A stretch of DNA of 15,879 nucleotides from DATLMR01 sp035634255 (GCA_035634255.1 DASQDI010000076.1:1-15879); one strand, 5' to 3'; shown: positions 1 through 7,238, numbered from the stretch's first letter. The notes: generated by a model not told the origin, from the sequence alone. Numbers and translations: made by a program.

Positions 1-242
1 AGCTTGCCGTCGATGATCTGCTGGCGGATCTCGGGTACGCAGCGCGGGCAGAGGGAGTCGGTCGTGCGGGGCCAGCCCAGGGGCGGCTTGGTCTTCTGGT
101 AGGATTTCAGCAGCGGCTTGTCAGACCACTTCGGCGTGAAGTTGGGGTTTTGCCTGATACGATTAAGCCTTTCGAAGGCGAACCATGTCGCGGTCGCCAC
201 GTAAGTCAATCCCTTCTCCACATACTTTACAGGTTTATGCAT
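1..242 (-). CDS. Radical SAM-type protein, N-terminal part (Tes/MJ0619-like, tentative)
   Basis: A partial gene; only the first 80 codons are inside the window and the rest lies beyond position 1. The ATG at 242 is preceded by a good ribosome site (GAGGAG, about 9 bases upstream). The protein begins MHKPVKYVEKGLTYVATATW and contains PLGWPRTTDSLCPRCVPEIR near residues 54-73. A TxSLCPxC segment before the radical SAM core is typical of the MJ0619/tetraether lipid synthase (Tes) type of radical SAM proteins, where it forms an extra metal-binding site. The CxxxCxxC SAM motif itself would lie outside the window, so the family call rests on this one motif. Members of that group join or modify lipid alkyl chains by radical chemistry. 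It is the last visible gene of the minus-strand run, 112 bases after the TPR gene. It could also be another CPxC zinc-ribbon protein. Confidence 0.5.
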   Translation of the reverse strand, partial: MHKPVKYVEKGLTYVATATWFAFERLNRIRQNPNFTPKWSDKPLLKSYQKTKPPLGWPRTTDSLCPRCVPEIRQQIIDGK

Positions 243-288
243 GTGTTTTGTCTCCTCGCCGACTTTTAATGAAGTCCTGTCAATAACG

Positions 289-312
289 GAATGGCTATGG
301 CCATAGCCATTC
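289..312. repeat. 24-base perfect palindrome between TPR and radical SAM-like genes
   Basis: The half GAATGGCTATGG is followed directly by its exact reverse complement, with no spacer. It lies 42 bases past the TPR gene stop and 47 bases before the radical SAM-like start, in minus-strand terms. There is no run of T after it on either strand, so it is not a standard intrinsic terminator. It could be a protein-binding site, an RNA processing or stability hairpin, or an intergenic repeat. Confidence 0.7.
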
Positions 313-354
313 TCTCGTTCATGGCTGCCGCCCGCCCCGCGACCCGAGCGGCGG

Positions 355-774
355 TCACCCGGCCGCGCCCCCAGAGGGGTCGTCCGGCTTGCGGGTGAAG
401 GAGGCGACGCCGGGGTAGCGCTCGAACATCTCAAGCAGCGTCCGGTCCCCGCACTCGGCGGCCCTCACCGCATACCGGCCGGCCTGCTCGTAATCGCCAA
501 GGCTGATGTGGATCTCGCCCAGCTTGCTGTAGGCCGGGGCGAATGATGGGTCTATGGCCAGGGCCGCTTCGCAGTGGGCGATGGCCTGCGCGGGGTCGCG
601 CCTGCTGACGTGAAGTATCGCGAGGTCGAGGTGGGCTCTGGCCGAACCGGGGGCGGCTTCGAGTATGTCATGCTGGCGCTCGATCTCGGCACCGATGTCC
701 CGGTCGAGCGCGAAATCCACTAACTCTCTCAGCCAGCTCTTTCGCCGATTCTTTTCGCCCATAACTGAGGTCAC
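355..774 (-). CDS. Small tetratricopeptide-repeat protein
   Basis: 139 residues, no signal peptide or membrane segment, so probably cytoplasmic. At least two TPR units are visible: residues about 45-79 (ARAHLDLAILHVSRRDPAQA onward, with AALAIDPSFA) and about 80-112 (PAYSKLGEIHISLGDYEQAG onward). The N-terminus is basic (KNRRKSWLREL) and the C-terminus is proline/glycine rich. TPR units bind partner proteins, so it is likely an adaptor for a neighbour; which one cannot be read from sequence. The start chosen is a GTG at 774 that overlaps the TGA of the upstream gene (GTGA), which suggests translational coupling. An ATG at 762 is an equally possible start; neither has a clear ribosome site. Confidence 0.8.
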   Translation of the reverse strand: MTSVMGEKNRRKSWLRELVDFALDRDIGAEIERQHDILEAAPGSARAHLDLAILHVSRRDPAQAIAHCEAALAIDPSFAPAYSKLGEIHISLGDYEQAGRYAVRAAECGDRTLLEMFERYPGVASFTRKPDDPSGGAAG

Positions 775-1046
775 GCCATAAACTCGGCCAGCTCCCTCTC
801 CACCTCTTCCGGCGACACCTGCTCGCCGTCGTTCAAGCGTGCGAGGGCGCGGTCGATGACCGCCTTGGCCTCTTCCTTGCGGCTCTCGTAGAGGAAGCCG
901 TCGTAAAAGTGATCGCCCATGAGCGCCCGGTTGATCTCGCTCTCTTTGTTATGATCGTTCAGCTCCGTGAAGTAGACGACCGTGTACCTGCGGTTATAGC
1001 TCGCCTCACGGTAAATCTCGAACATTACCTTGTCTGATTCGCGCAT
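771..1046 (-). CDS. Small acidic conserved-looking protein of unknown function
   Basis: 91 residues, charged, with no membrane segment and no cysteine. It starts MRESDKVMFEIYREASYNRR and includes VVYFTELNDHNKESEINRAL and DHFYDGFLYESRKEEAKAVI, then ends in an acidic helix-like stretch (SPEEVERELAEFMA). I do not recognise the family. Its stop overlaps the start of the TPR gene by four bases, so the two are almost certainly co-translated. The ATG at 1046 has no ribosome site and begins 12 bases after a 15-base-pair hairpin. The in-frame ATG at 1025 has AAGGT close upstream and could be the true start. The sequence looks like a folded cytoplasmic protein rather than a chance frame. Confidence 0.75.
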   Translation of the reverse strand: MRESDKVMFEIYREASYNRRYTVVYFTELNDHNKESEINRALMGDHFYDGFLYESRKEEAKAVIDRALARLNDGEQVSPEEVERELAEFMA

Positions 1047-1058
1047 AATCTAAAGCAG

Positions 1059-1092
1059 AGCTTCAGGTGTCGGGACGCCGACACCTGAAGCT
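1059..1092. repeat. 15-base-pair perfect hairpin between activase and small gene
   Basis: AGCTTCAGGTGTCGG (1059-1073) and its exact reverse complement (1078-1092) flank a four-base loop, GACG. The hairpin sits 20 bases past the activase stop and ends 12 bases before the next start on the minus strand. No proper U-tract follows on either strand (the minus strand continues CTGCTTTAG). It could still terminate weakly, protect the 3' end of the activase message, or control translation of the small gene, whose start lacks a ribosome site. Confidence 0.75.
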
Positions 1093-1111
1093 GAAGGTTA
1101 AAGGTTAAGTG

Positions 1112-4100
1112 TTAGTCACCCGCCGCGCCCGGCCGGTCTCCGAACGAAACGTTGTTGGAGAGGACGGGGAGGGAGAGGCGCGGCCTCGCGGCCTCCTGGG
1201 CCTGAGCCTCAAGCTCAAGCTGAAGGCGCAGCATCTTCTCGTACTCGGCCATGCGCTCTTCGAGCGTCTTGACCTTGCCCTTGTTCTTGACCATGTCTTC
1301 CCGGTACCGCTTGAGGAAGTAGCCTATCGTCTCCACACGTATCTTGATGGACCCGGTGGGCTTGTTCTCGTCGATGTCCTTGAAGCAGAAGTAGGGCGTG
1401 CCGGAGTTCTGCACGACCTCTTCGACCACGGTGTAGATCGGCGCGTCGTGGCCGCACTTGAACGAGGAGAGTTCGAGGGCGACGAGGTTCGGGTGGCGCG
1501 CGGTGTACTTGGCGGCCCAGACCTTCCGGCTCGTGTTCTCGGAGTAGGAGTTCTTCCACACGTCCTGGATGTCCATCGGGTGCGTGATGAGCCCCGCCTC
1601 CACCTCGTCCCCGAACAGACGCCAGATCAGGTCCTCGTCTATGGGCAGAGAGTCCATGGTGAACACGGGGTAGCCGATCTTCTGGAACTCTTCGAGGATT
1701 TCGTGGTTGATCCCCGGATCGTTATGGTAGGGGCGTCCGAGCAGGACGATGCCGAGCCGGTCTTCGGCTTCGAGCTGGTCGAGCACCTTGCGCGCCTCCC
1801 CGCGCAGGATCACGTTGTTGAACGTGTCCATCGCCTTGTACCCCTCTTCGACGGCGCGGTGGTTCTCTTCCTGCGTGAGCCCGAGTATGTCCTTGAAGGC
1901 GTCGAACATCTGCTTCTCAAGCAGGCGCGGCTGGTCGACCATCACAATCGGGTTCATGTACTTGATGCCCAGCTCCGCGAAGAGGTCGCCCTCCTTGATG
2001 AACGCGGCCTTCACGGCTTCGGGCGTCGCTGTGACCGTGGGGCACGCGCGGCGGCTCTGAGTGTTGACGAGGTCCGAGGTCAGAGAGTCCACCATCGGGA
2101 AGAAGATTATGTCGAGCGGCTTCTTCTTGTGGTGGACCTGGAGCAGGTTGTGTACGTGCGGGATGCCGACCTTGGACGGGAAGCACGGGTCTATCGCCCC
2201 CCGCTTCGCGCCATCCTTGTAAAGCTGCTCGGTCGTGTAGTCCGAGTAGACCAGGTTGTTCGGCTTGACCCCGAGGCTCTCGAAGTAGGCGGAGAAGAGC
2301 GGGTTGACCGAGTACTGGTTGAGCACGCGGGGTATGCCGATCCGCAGGCTCTCGCGCCCGGCAAGCAGCTCGTTCCGCTGCCTCTGCGATTTCGTGAATG
2401 CGTACTTCGCGGGCGGGTCGGAGACCGCGGGCGGGTTGAAGCTGCGCCACACGGCCTTGGCCGCGATCTCCACGAAGTTCGGGTTCGCGGTCTTGACCTG
2501 ATCGAGCCCCTTCTTGATCACCTTCATGTCGGCGACGTCTTCGACCAGCCCCTTCTCGCACGAGTTGCCGACTATGAGCCGCTTGACCCCCGGAAGGATC
2601 GGTATCTTAGACTTGCGCGGGGGCTCCGCGTCGACCGTCCCGTCGTTCACCTTGACGTCGATGAAGGTGCGGAGGCACTTGTTCTTGCAGAAGTAGCAGC
2701 GCGTGTCCTCGTTGCGGTGCGTGACGTAGCTGATCTTCTCGACGTTGTCGAGCCCGATGAAGTTCGAGCGCATCCCGTTCTCCCACAGGCGGACGGCCTC
2801 GATGGCGGCCCCGATGGCCCCGGACTCGCCGCAGTGCTCGTGGACGATGATGCGCGGCTCGACCGACTTGCCCTTGAAGCGGGACTCGATGAAATCGACC
2901 TGCGACTTGACGGCGGCGAGGTTGTGCTGCGTGCCGCCCTGGAGGACGAAGTTGCTGCCGAGGGCCGAGATGTTCGGGATCTGTGAGACGTAGAGCCAGA
3001 TGTTTTTCGGGAGCACGGCGGCGAGGCCGGCCATGATCTCCTCGGGCTTCCACCCCTGCCTCTGGAAGTCGACGATGTCGGACTGCATGAAGACCGCGCA
3101 GCCGTAGCCGAACGTCGGCATCGACTGGGCGCTGAAGGCGATGTCCGCGTAATCCTCGATCTTCATGCCGAAGCCTTCGGCCGTCGATTGCAGGAAGTAG
3201 CCGTTGCCCGCCGAGCATTGCGTGTTCAGCTTGAAGTCCTTCACCTGCCGGTTCTTCAGGATTATCAGCTTGATGTCCTGCCCGCCCACGTCCACGATCA
3301 CGTCCACGTCCTTGTAGAACTGCAAGGCCGATTCCGTGTGCGCGACCGTCTCCACCAGGGCCACGTCCGCGGCCAGGGTGTCCTTCAGGATGTCCTTCGC
3401 GTAGCCGGTGGTGCCGACGCCCAATATTTTGAGCGTCGCGCCCTGGTCCGCGACCTGTTTTTCGAGCTTGGCGAAGACCTCCTTGGTGTCTTCAATCGGG
3501 TTGCCTTTCGACAGCTGGTAGGTCTTCACGAGCACGTTGCGGTCTTTGTCGAGCAGGACGGTCTTTGTCGAGGTCGAGCCGCCGTCCAGCCCCAGGAAGC
3601 CTTCGACGACCTGTCCGGGCTGGAAGGTCGCGGGGATGAATTTCTTGCTCTTGTACCGCTCCTTGAATGCCAGGAGCTCCTGTTCGCTTTCCGACAGCCC
3701 CTTGCCCCCGGCCTTCTGCTTCTCCTCGATGCGGCCGTAGGTGATGTAGTATTCGAGGTCCGCGTAGCCGAGGTAGACGCCGACGCTCTCGTCCTCGCTC
3801 TTGCCGAACTCGACCGCGCCTATGGCCGCGAAGTACTGGGCGTTGTCCGGGACCTTAATGAGGTCCTGCGGGTCTACGCCTTCGGGGAGCGGGTAGTTGC
3901 GCTCCTCCCAGACCTTAGGGATGTTGTACTTCCACCCCTCGACCATGCCGCGGATGTAGGTGTTCGGGCCGCCGAGCAGGAGGACGTGCGGGCGCAGGGT
4001 GTTCCCGCGCGTGAGCACGGCGAGGTTCTGGCCGATTATGGCTTCGAAGAGCGAGGCCATCAGCTCGTCGGGCGGCACGCCCATCTTTTGGAGCGAGTTG

Positions 4101-4654
4101 ATGTCGGTCTCGGCGAAGACCCCGCACTTGCCCGCGACCGGGTGCAGCTTCAGGCCGTGGTAGCCCATGTCGCAGAGCTTGTCGCCGGGGATCCGCAGCT
4201 TGGCGTTGATCTTGTCGATGACCGCGCCCGTCCCGCCCGCGCACTTGTCGTTCATCGAGGGGATCTTCTTCTTCTTGCCCGTCTCCGGGTCTTCCTTGAA
4301 GATGATTATCTTCGCGTCCTGCCCGCCCAGCTCGATCACGGACCCGGCCTCGGGGTAGAGCTTCTCGACGGCGAGCGACACGGCGTTGACCTCCTGAACG
4401 AATTTCGCGCCGATCCGCGGGGCGATGCCGCTGCCGCCCGACCCGGTGATGAACACCCGCACGTTCTCGTCGGGGACGGGGAACTCGGCCTCGATGCGTT
4501 TTAAAAACTCAAGGCACTTCTCCGGCTGCTTCGTGTCGTGCCTCTGGTAATCGCTCCAGATTATCTCGTCGCTCACCGGGTCGACGACGACGGCCTTGAC
4601 GGTCGTGGACCCCACGTCCAGACCTATGAATAGTTTGTCGTAAGTTCGGGTCAT
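1112..4654 (-). CDS. Giant acyl-CoA dehydratase activase-like protein with two BadF/BcrA-type ATPase modules
   Basis: 1180 residues. Classical activators (HgdC/FldI) have one ASKHA module of about 260 residues and dimerise; here two lie in tandem. Module 1 has FIGLDVGSTTVK (9-20), ELGGQDAK (108-115) and Fe-S type cysteines C138 (DKCAGGTG) and C177 (GKCGVFAETD). Module 2 has FLGLDGGSTSTK (353-364), DVGGQDIK (455-462), C480 (TQCSAGNG) and C519 (GYGCAVFMQSD). After these come CYFCKNKC (653-660), a DUF2229-like stretch (RIGIPRVLNQYSVNPLFSAY, 771-790; DPCFPSKVG, 822-830) and an HgdB-like C-terminal part with VLLGRPYHNDPGI. The family uses ATP hydrolysis to push one electron to a partner Fe-S protein at very low potential. 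The likely partner is the upstream 598-residue protein. The substrate is unknown. The ATG at 4654 has AGGAG close upstream. Confidence 0.93.
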   Translation of the reverse strand: MTRTYDKLFIGLDVGSTTVKAVVVDPVSDEIIWSDYQRHDTKQPEKCLEFLKRIEAEFPVPDENVRVFITGSGGSGIAPRIGAKFVQEVNAVSLAVEKLYPEAGSVIELGGQDAKIIIFKEDPETGKKKKIPSMNDKCAGGTGAVIDKINAKLRIPGDKLCDMGYHGLKLHPVAGKCGVFAETDINSLQKMGVPPDELMASLFEAIIGQNLAVLTRGNTLRPHVLLLGGPNTYIRGMVEGWKYNIPKVWEERNYPLPEGVDPQDLIKVPDNAQYFAAIGAVEFGKSEDESVGVYLGYADLEYYITYGRIEEKQKAGGKGLSESEQELLAFKERYKSKKFIPATFQPGQVVEGFLGLDGGSTSTKTVLLDKDRNVLVKTYQLSKGNPIEDTKEVFAKLEKQVADQGATLKILGVGTTGYAKDILKDTLAADVALVETVAHTESALQFYKDVDVIVDVGGQDIKLIILKNRQVKDFKLNTQCSAGNGYFLQSTAEGFGMKIEDYADIAFSAQSMPTFGYGCAVFMQSDIVDFQRQGWKPEEIMAGLAAVLPKNIWLYVSQIPNISALGSNFVLQGGTQHNLAAVKSQVDFIESRFKGKSVEPRIIVHEHCGESGAIGAAIEAVRLWENGMRSNFIGLDNVEKISYVTHRNEDTRCYFCKNKCLRTFIDVKVNDGTVDAEPPRKSKIPILPGVKRLIVGNSCEKGLVEDVADMKVIKKGLDQVKTANPNFVEIAAKAVWRSFNPPAVSDPPAKYAFTKSQRQRNELLAGRESLRIGIPRVLNQYSVNPLFSAYFESLGVKPNNLVYSDYTTEQLYKDGAKRGAIDPCFPSKVGIPHVHNLLQVHHKKKPLDIIFFPMVDSLTSDLVNTQSRRACPTVTATPEAVKAAFIKEGDLFAELGIKYMNPIVMVDQPRLLEKQMFDAFKDILGLTQEENHRAVEEGYKAMDTFNNVILRGEARKVLDQLEAEDRLGIVLLGRPYHNDPGINHEILEEFQKIGYPVFTMDSLPIDEDLIWRLFGDEVEAGLITHPMDIQDVWKNSYSENTSRKVWAAKYTARHPNLVALELSSFKCGHDAPIYTVVEEVVQNSGTPYFCFKDIDENKPTGSIKIRVETIGYFLKRYREDMVKNKGKVKTLEERMAEYEKMLRLQLELEAQAQEAARPRLSLPVLSNNVSFGDRPGAAGD

Positions 4655-4694
4655 AGTCTCCTAACTCCAGAAAATCGGCTCTCAAGCTCGGTAT

Positions 4695-4736
4695 AAAAAG
4701 TCGGAGCGCCGGGCGGGCTCTCGTCCACCCGGCGCT
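4695..4736 (-). terminator. Intrinsic terminator/attenuator between the two dehydratase-type genes
   Basis: On the minus strand, AGCGCCGGG (4736-4728) pairs with CCCGGCGCT (4713-4705), with a few more inner pairs and a short loop. Four bases later comes a run of five T (4699-4695). It begins 8 bases past the stop of the 598-residue gene and ends about 40 bases before the activase start. This placement inside an apparent operon suggests partial termination that lowers activase expression relative to its partner. Confidence 0.7.
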
Positions 4737-4743
4737 TGAAGAG

Positions 4744-6540
4744 CTAGTCGGCGGCGTAATTGGACGCGCCCGCGCGACCCTCCTTCTTCATCAGCTCCGA
4801 GACGTGCTTGACGAAGTTGGCGGCGCTCCCGATTACCCCCTTGTGGTGCGGCACCTTGTAGAGCGCGCTCTGAAGCTCGGGGTGCGCGTCCTGGTACTCG
4901 CGGACCTGGTCGAGGGTGAGGCCGGTCTCTTCGAGCACGCGGGCCATCTCCTGTTTGGCCTTGACCTTGGCCTCGCCGAGGGCCATCTGCACGCGGCTGT
5001 GCGCGTTGATCTCGCCCTCTCCCGAAGTCTCGACGGGCAGGTAGATCATCTCTTTATACAGGTTGACGACCGCCGATTGCGCGCCGTCCGACTGGGTCGA
5101 AGGCATGCAGCCGAATGGCTTCAGGGAGAGGACCATGTGGGCCAGGTCCTTGTTGGAGTAGTAGATGTTCTTCGCGACTTCGAGGTGGCCCTCGCCGCCG
5201 CCCGCGCGCGAGTTGTAGAAGGGGTGCCCCATGCGCTGGAGCTCGTATTGATCGGTCAGGTCGTGCGGGATGCCGTTGAGCGCCTCGCGGAGGCGGTTCC
5301 ACTCGCGGCGGAAGATCCCTTCGGCCAGGGTGAGCTTGGCCGTGGCCTTGCGCATCTGCACCTCGTTCTTGATGCGCTTGTCGAGCCTCCACGCCGAGGG
5401 CATGGCCTCCTCCTTCGTCACGCCCTTGCGGTCGTGCTTGGACTGCTTGGCCTGGTGGATCATGTACATGATCCAGGTGCCGATGGGCTCGACCAGGACC
5501 TGCGCGCCCTCGCGCTCAAGGAACCTGAACATGTTGAAGTTGCCGTCGCCCTCGGTCGTCTGCGCCCAGAACTCGCCGGTTATCTTGACGATGGGTTTGA
5601 CGCGCGTGCGGTCGACCTTGACCTTGCCGAGGCGGTCCCCGACGGCCTTCAGGGCGTCGGTGTAGTCGGTGCCGTAGAGCTGGTCGATGAACTTACCCAT
5701 GTACTCGGCCGTGCCGCCGACCTTGGGCAGGTTCTTGACGAAGCTGCCGACCTTGCCTTCGAGGGTGAACTTGCGGTGGGTCTTGAATATCTCGTGGAGG
5801 AAGTCCATGCACTCGCCGATGGCGGCGTCGGCCTCGCCCTTCTCGACCTCGAACGGGCGGACCTGATACCCGACGTCCGTGACCATGTCGCCCATGTTCA
5901 TCGCGTTCAGGATGGCCAGGAAGAAGTCGACGTTCATGTCGAGCCCGGCCTCCGCCTCCGACTGGTCAAGGCCCCCCGACTGCTGGAAGAGCATGACGCG
6001 GAAGCCGTCGAAGCCCGAGTTGCGGAGGGCGAGCCGGTACTCCGCCTCGTACATGCCGAACCTGCAAGGGCCGCAGGCCCCGGCCGTGAAGAATACGTAT
6101 TTGTCGATGATCTCCTGCCGGGACATGCCCTTCTCTTCAAGGCTCTGAAGGTGCTGGACCAGGTTGCCGACGGTGAAGTAAGTCGGGTTGCACTGGCCGT
6201 TGTTGCCGTACTCTTTGCCGAGCTGGAAAGCTTGGACGTTGGGCGTGGGCACGGACTCGCATTTGTAGCCGAGCCCTTCGAGCGCTCCGTGGATCAGGTA
6301 CTCGTGCTTCCAGGTCAGGCCGCCGAAGAGCAGGGTGGTGTGCTCGCGCTGGCTTCTGGTGAAAGGATTTTCAACAGGCTTCATGAAGTGCTGCCTTACC
6401 TGAGCGTCAATTCCCATCTCCCGCGCCAACCTCGCACGCTCCTGTTCGACCTTTTGTCTTATCACTTCTTCCTTCGAAGTTATATTGACGAGTGAGATGG
6501 GCGTTTTTGCTGCGGAATTGTCGTTTGGGTTAGTGGACAT
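4744..6540 (-). CDS. HgdB-like 2-hydroxyacyl-CoA dehydratase/double-cubane-type iron-sulfur protein
   Basis: 598 residues. The core resembles the 2-hydroxyacyl-CoA dehydratase D family and the related CoA-activase-associated proteins: LLFGGLTWKHEYLIHGALEG (70-89), YGNNGQCNPTYFTVG (111-125), TAGACGPCRFGMYEAEYR (152-169) and KPFGCMPSTQSDG (474-486). C117, C156, C159 and C478 are the likely Fe-S ligands. Family members take an electron from an ATP-dependent activator and reduce or dehydrate a hard substrate; double-cubane relatives reduce small molecules. Which chemistry applies here is unknown. It is the first gene of the minus-strand run, with the activase next (89-base gap). The ATG at 6540 is well supported by GAGGTG six bases upstream. 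The N-terminal 60 residues are charged and look like a linker or coiled coil. Confidence 0.9.
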   Translation of the reverse strand: MSTNPNDNSAAKTPISLVNITSKEEVIRQKVEQERARLAREMGIDAQVRQHFMKPVENPFTRSQREHTTLLFGGLTWKHEYLIHGALEGLGYKCESVPTPNVQAFQLGKEYGNNGQCNPTYFTVGNLVQHLQSLEEKGMSRQEIIDKYVFFTAGACGPCRFGMYEAEYRLALRNSGFDGFRVMLFQQSGGLDQSEAEAGLDMNVDFFLAILNAMNMGDMVTDVGYQVRPFEVEKGEADAAIGECMDFLHEIFKTHRKFTLEGKVGSFVKNLPKVGGTAEYMGKFIDQLYGTDYTDALKAVGDRLGKVKVDRTRVKPIVKITGEFWAQTTEGDGNFNMFRFLEREGAQVLVEPIGTWIMYMIHQAKQSKHDRKGVTKEEAMPSAWRLDKRIKNEVQMRKATAKLTLAEGIFRREWNRLREALNGIPHDLTDQYELQRMGHPFYNSRAGGGEGHLEVAKNIYYSNKDLAHMVLSLKPFGCMPSTQSDGAQSAVVNLYKEMIYLPVETSGEGEINAHSRVQMALGEAKVKAKQEMARVLEETGLTLDQVREYQDAHPELQSALYKVPHHKGVIGSAANFVKHVSELMKKEGRAGASNYAAD

Positions 6541-6552
6541 CTATTCACCTCG

Positions 6553-6565
6553 TTTGAAATTCAAA
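6553..6565. promoter_or_regulatory. Operator-like palindrome just upstream of the dehydratase gene
   Basis: TTTGAA-A-TTCAAA, a six-base inverted repeat with one central base, 12 bases upstream of the ATG at 6540 and next to its ribosome site. It continues into TATTT, matching the context of a second palindrome at 6882-6891. Sites of the TTGAA...TTCAA type are common for MarR-like dimers, but the regulator is not identified. Confidence 0.45.
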
Positions 6566-6610
6566 TATTTCAGCGCGTGTCAGTGCCGCACACCGCCGAT
6601 GTCAGGTCCG

Positions 6611-6649
6611 GACGGAAGCCTCGTTCTTAGAGCCCCTGCGGCTTCCGTC
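6611..6649 (-). other. 10-base-pair hairpin in the leader RNA
   Basis: GACGGAAGCC (6611-6620) and its exact reverse complement (6640-6649) enclose a 19-base loop, about 70 bases upstream of the ATG at 6540. No T run follows on the minus strand. It may be a structural element of the leader. Confidence 0.45.
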
Positions 6650-6881
6650 AAAACCAAAAGTGCAAGCAGTTTCGAGCCGGTCATTAATTAACGTGAATTC
6701 TCGACCGGCAGGAAACGGTTGGGCGTAGCCCTCGACAGGTCGATAATGCTGCGACGACAGGTCGGATCAATGGCAAACAGCGCCTAGAAATAACATCAGG
6801 ACACCAAGGCGAGCTTGCCGTTCAACAGCGGACCGTCCCGGCTGGCCTTCAATGTCCCATCAGAGCTAGGTTCTACCCGGC

Positions 6882-6891
6882 TTGAATTCAA
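6882..6891. promoter_or_regulatory. TTGAATTCAA palindrome shortly downstream of the promoter
   Basis: A perfect 10-base palindrome followed by AGTATCT. It lies about 28-38 bases past the predicted start of transcription from the promoter at 6926-6955, a position suited to a repressor. It resembles the site at 6553-6565 in the same orientation. Confidence 0.45.
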
Positions 6892-6925
6892 AGTATCTAA
6901 AGGCGTCCATCAGTAAGGAGTTCAA

Positions 6926-6955
6926 ATGCTATTGCAAGGCGGCAAGGCATGTCAA
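6926..6955 (-). promoter_or_regulatory. Sigma70-type promoter for the dehydratase/activase operon
   Basis: On the minus strand TTGACA (6955-6950), an 18-base spacer and TAGCAT (6931-6926). The -35 is perfect and the -10 matches 4 of 6. It points to the 598-residue gene. A TTCAAA half-site (6921-6926) overlaps the -10 edge. Confidence 0.6.
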
Positions 6956-7007
6956 GCGGAATGGCTTAATAAATCCGCGCAATTAATGCCTTTTAAAGAC
7001 CGCCCCA

Positions 7008-7238
7008 TCAAACCTGCTTGGTCCTGAGCGCGCTCCAGCAGGAGGCGCAGAGCCCCGCCTCTTTCTGAACGATGAGCCGCCTCTGCCCGCACCTGGCGCA
7101 GTCGGACAGCGAACCGGCCTTATCAAGGGAAGGTCGCTCGGCGTCGGGCCGCCTGTTCCTTTTCACCTGTAGGTAAAAAAAGGCGAAGACGCCGAGGCCC
7201 ACAAGCAGGATGGTCGAAACGAGAATCGCGACAAACAT
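7008..7238 (-). CDS. Small membrane-anchored zinc-ribbon protein
   Basis: 76 residues. Residues about 2-24 (FVAILVSTILLVGLGVFAFF) form one membrane segment, followed by a basic stretch (KRNRRP) expected to stay in the cytoplasm. A single zinc ribbon follows, CARCG (about 47-51) and CASCW (about 64-68). The ATG at 7238 has GGGGAGAG upstream. It follows a larger two-ribbon gene by 64 bases on the same strand, so the two are probably co-transcribed and may act together. No enzyme motif is seen; ribbons of this kind usually bind nucleic acid or protein. Specific function unknown. Confidence 0.75.
   Translation of the reverse strand: MFVAILVSTILLVGLGVFAFFYLQVKRNRRPDAERPSLDKAGSLSDCARCGQRRLIVQKEAGLCASCWSALRTKQV

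Larger units (their letters stand above)
6541..7007 (-). other. Intergenic region holding the promoter and long leader of the dehydratase-type operon
   Basis: 467 bases without a convincing gene. If the promoter at 6926-6955 is right, the minus-strand transcript has about 380 bases of leader before the ATG at 6540. Three TTCAAA-containing sites lie on it (6553-6565, 6882-6891, 6921-6926), and a 10-base-pair hairpin at 6611-6649. I could not match it to a riboswitch class by eye. A 33-codon plus-strand frame at 6926-7027 is not called. Confidence 0.6.

Noticed and set aside
1109..2986. 625-codon open frame on the plus strand, and similar ones at 3188-4504 and 4804-6495
   Set aside because: They lie antisense to the activase and HgdB-like genes, which have clear motifs. 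The products are arginine/leucine/valine/aspartate-rich low-complexity sequence, as expected from high-GC antisense frames.
6611..6649. Possible riboswitch in the dehydratase leader
   Set aside because: I compared it by eye with glycine, cobalamin, c-di-GMP, fluoride and guanidine riboswitch cores and saw no match. It is kept only as a hairpin.
6926..7027. 33-codon plus-strand frame with a good ribosome site (TAAGGAG)
   Set aside because: It overlaps the minus-strand promoter and the end of the zinc-ribbon gene, has no recognisable sequence, and no plus-strand promoter was seen. The ribosome-like site may be chance.
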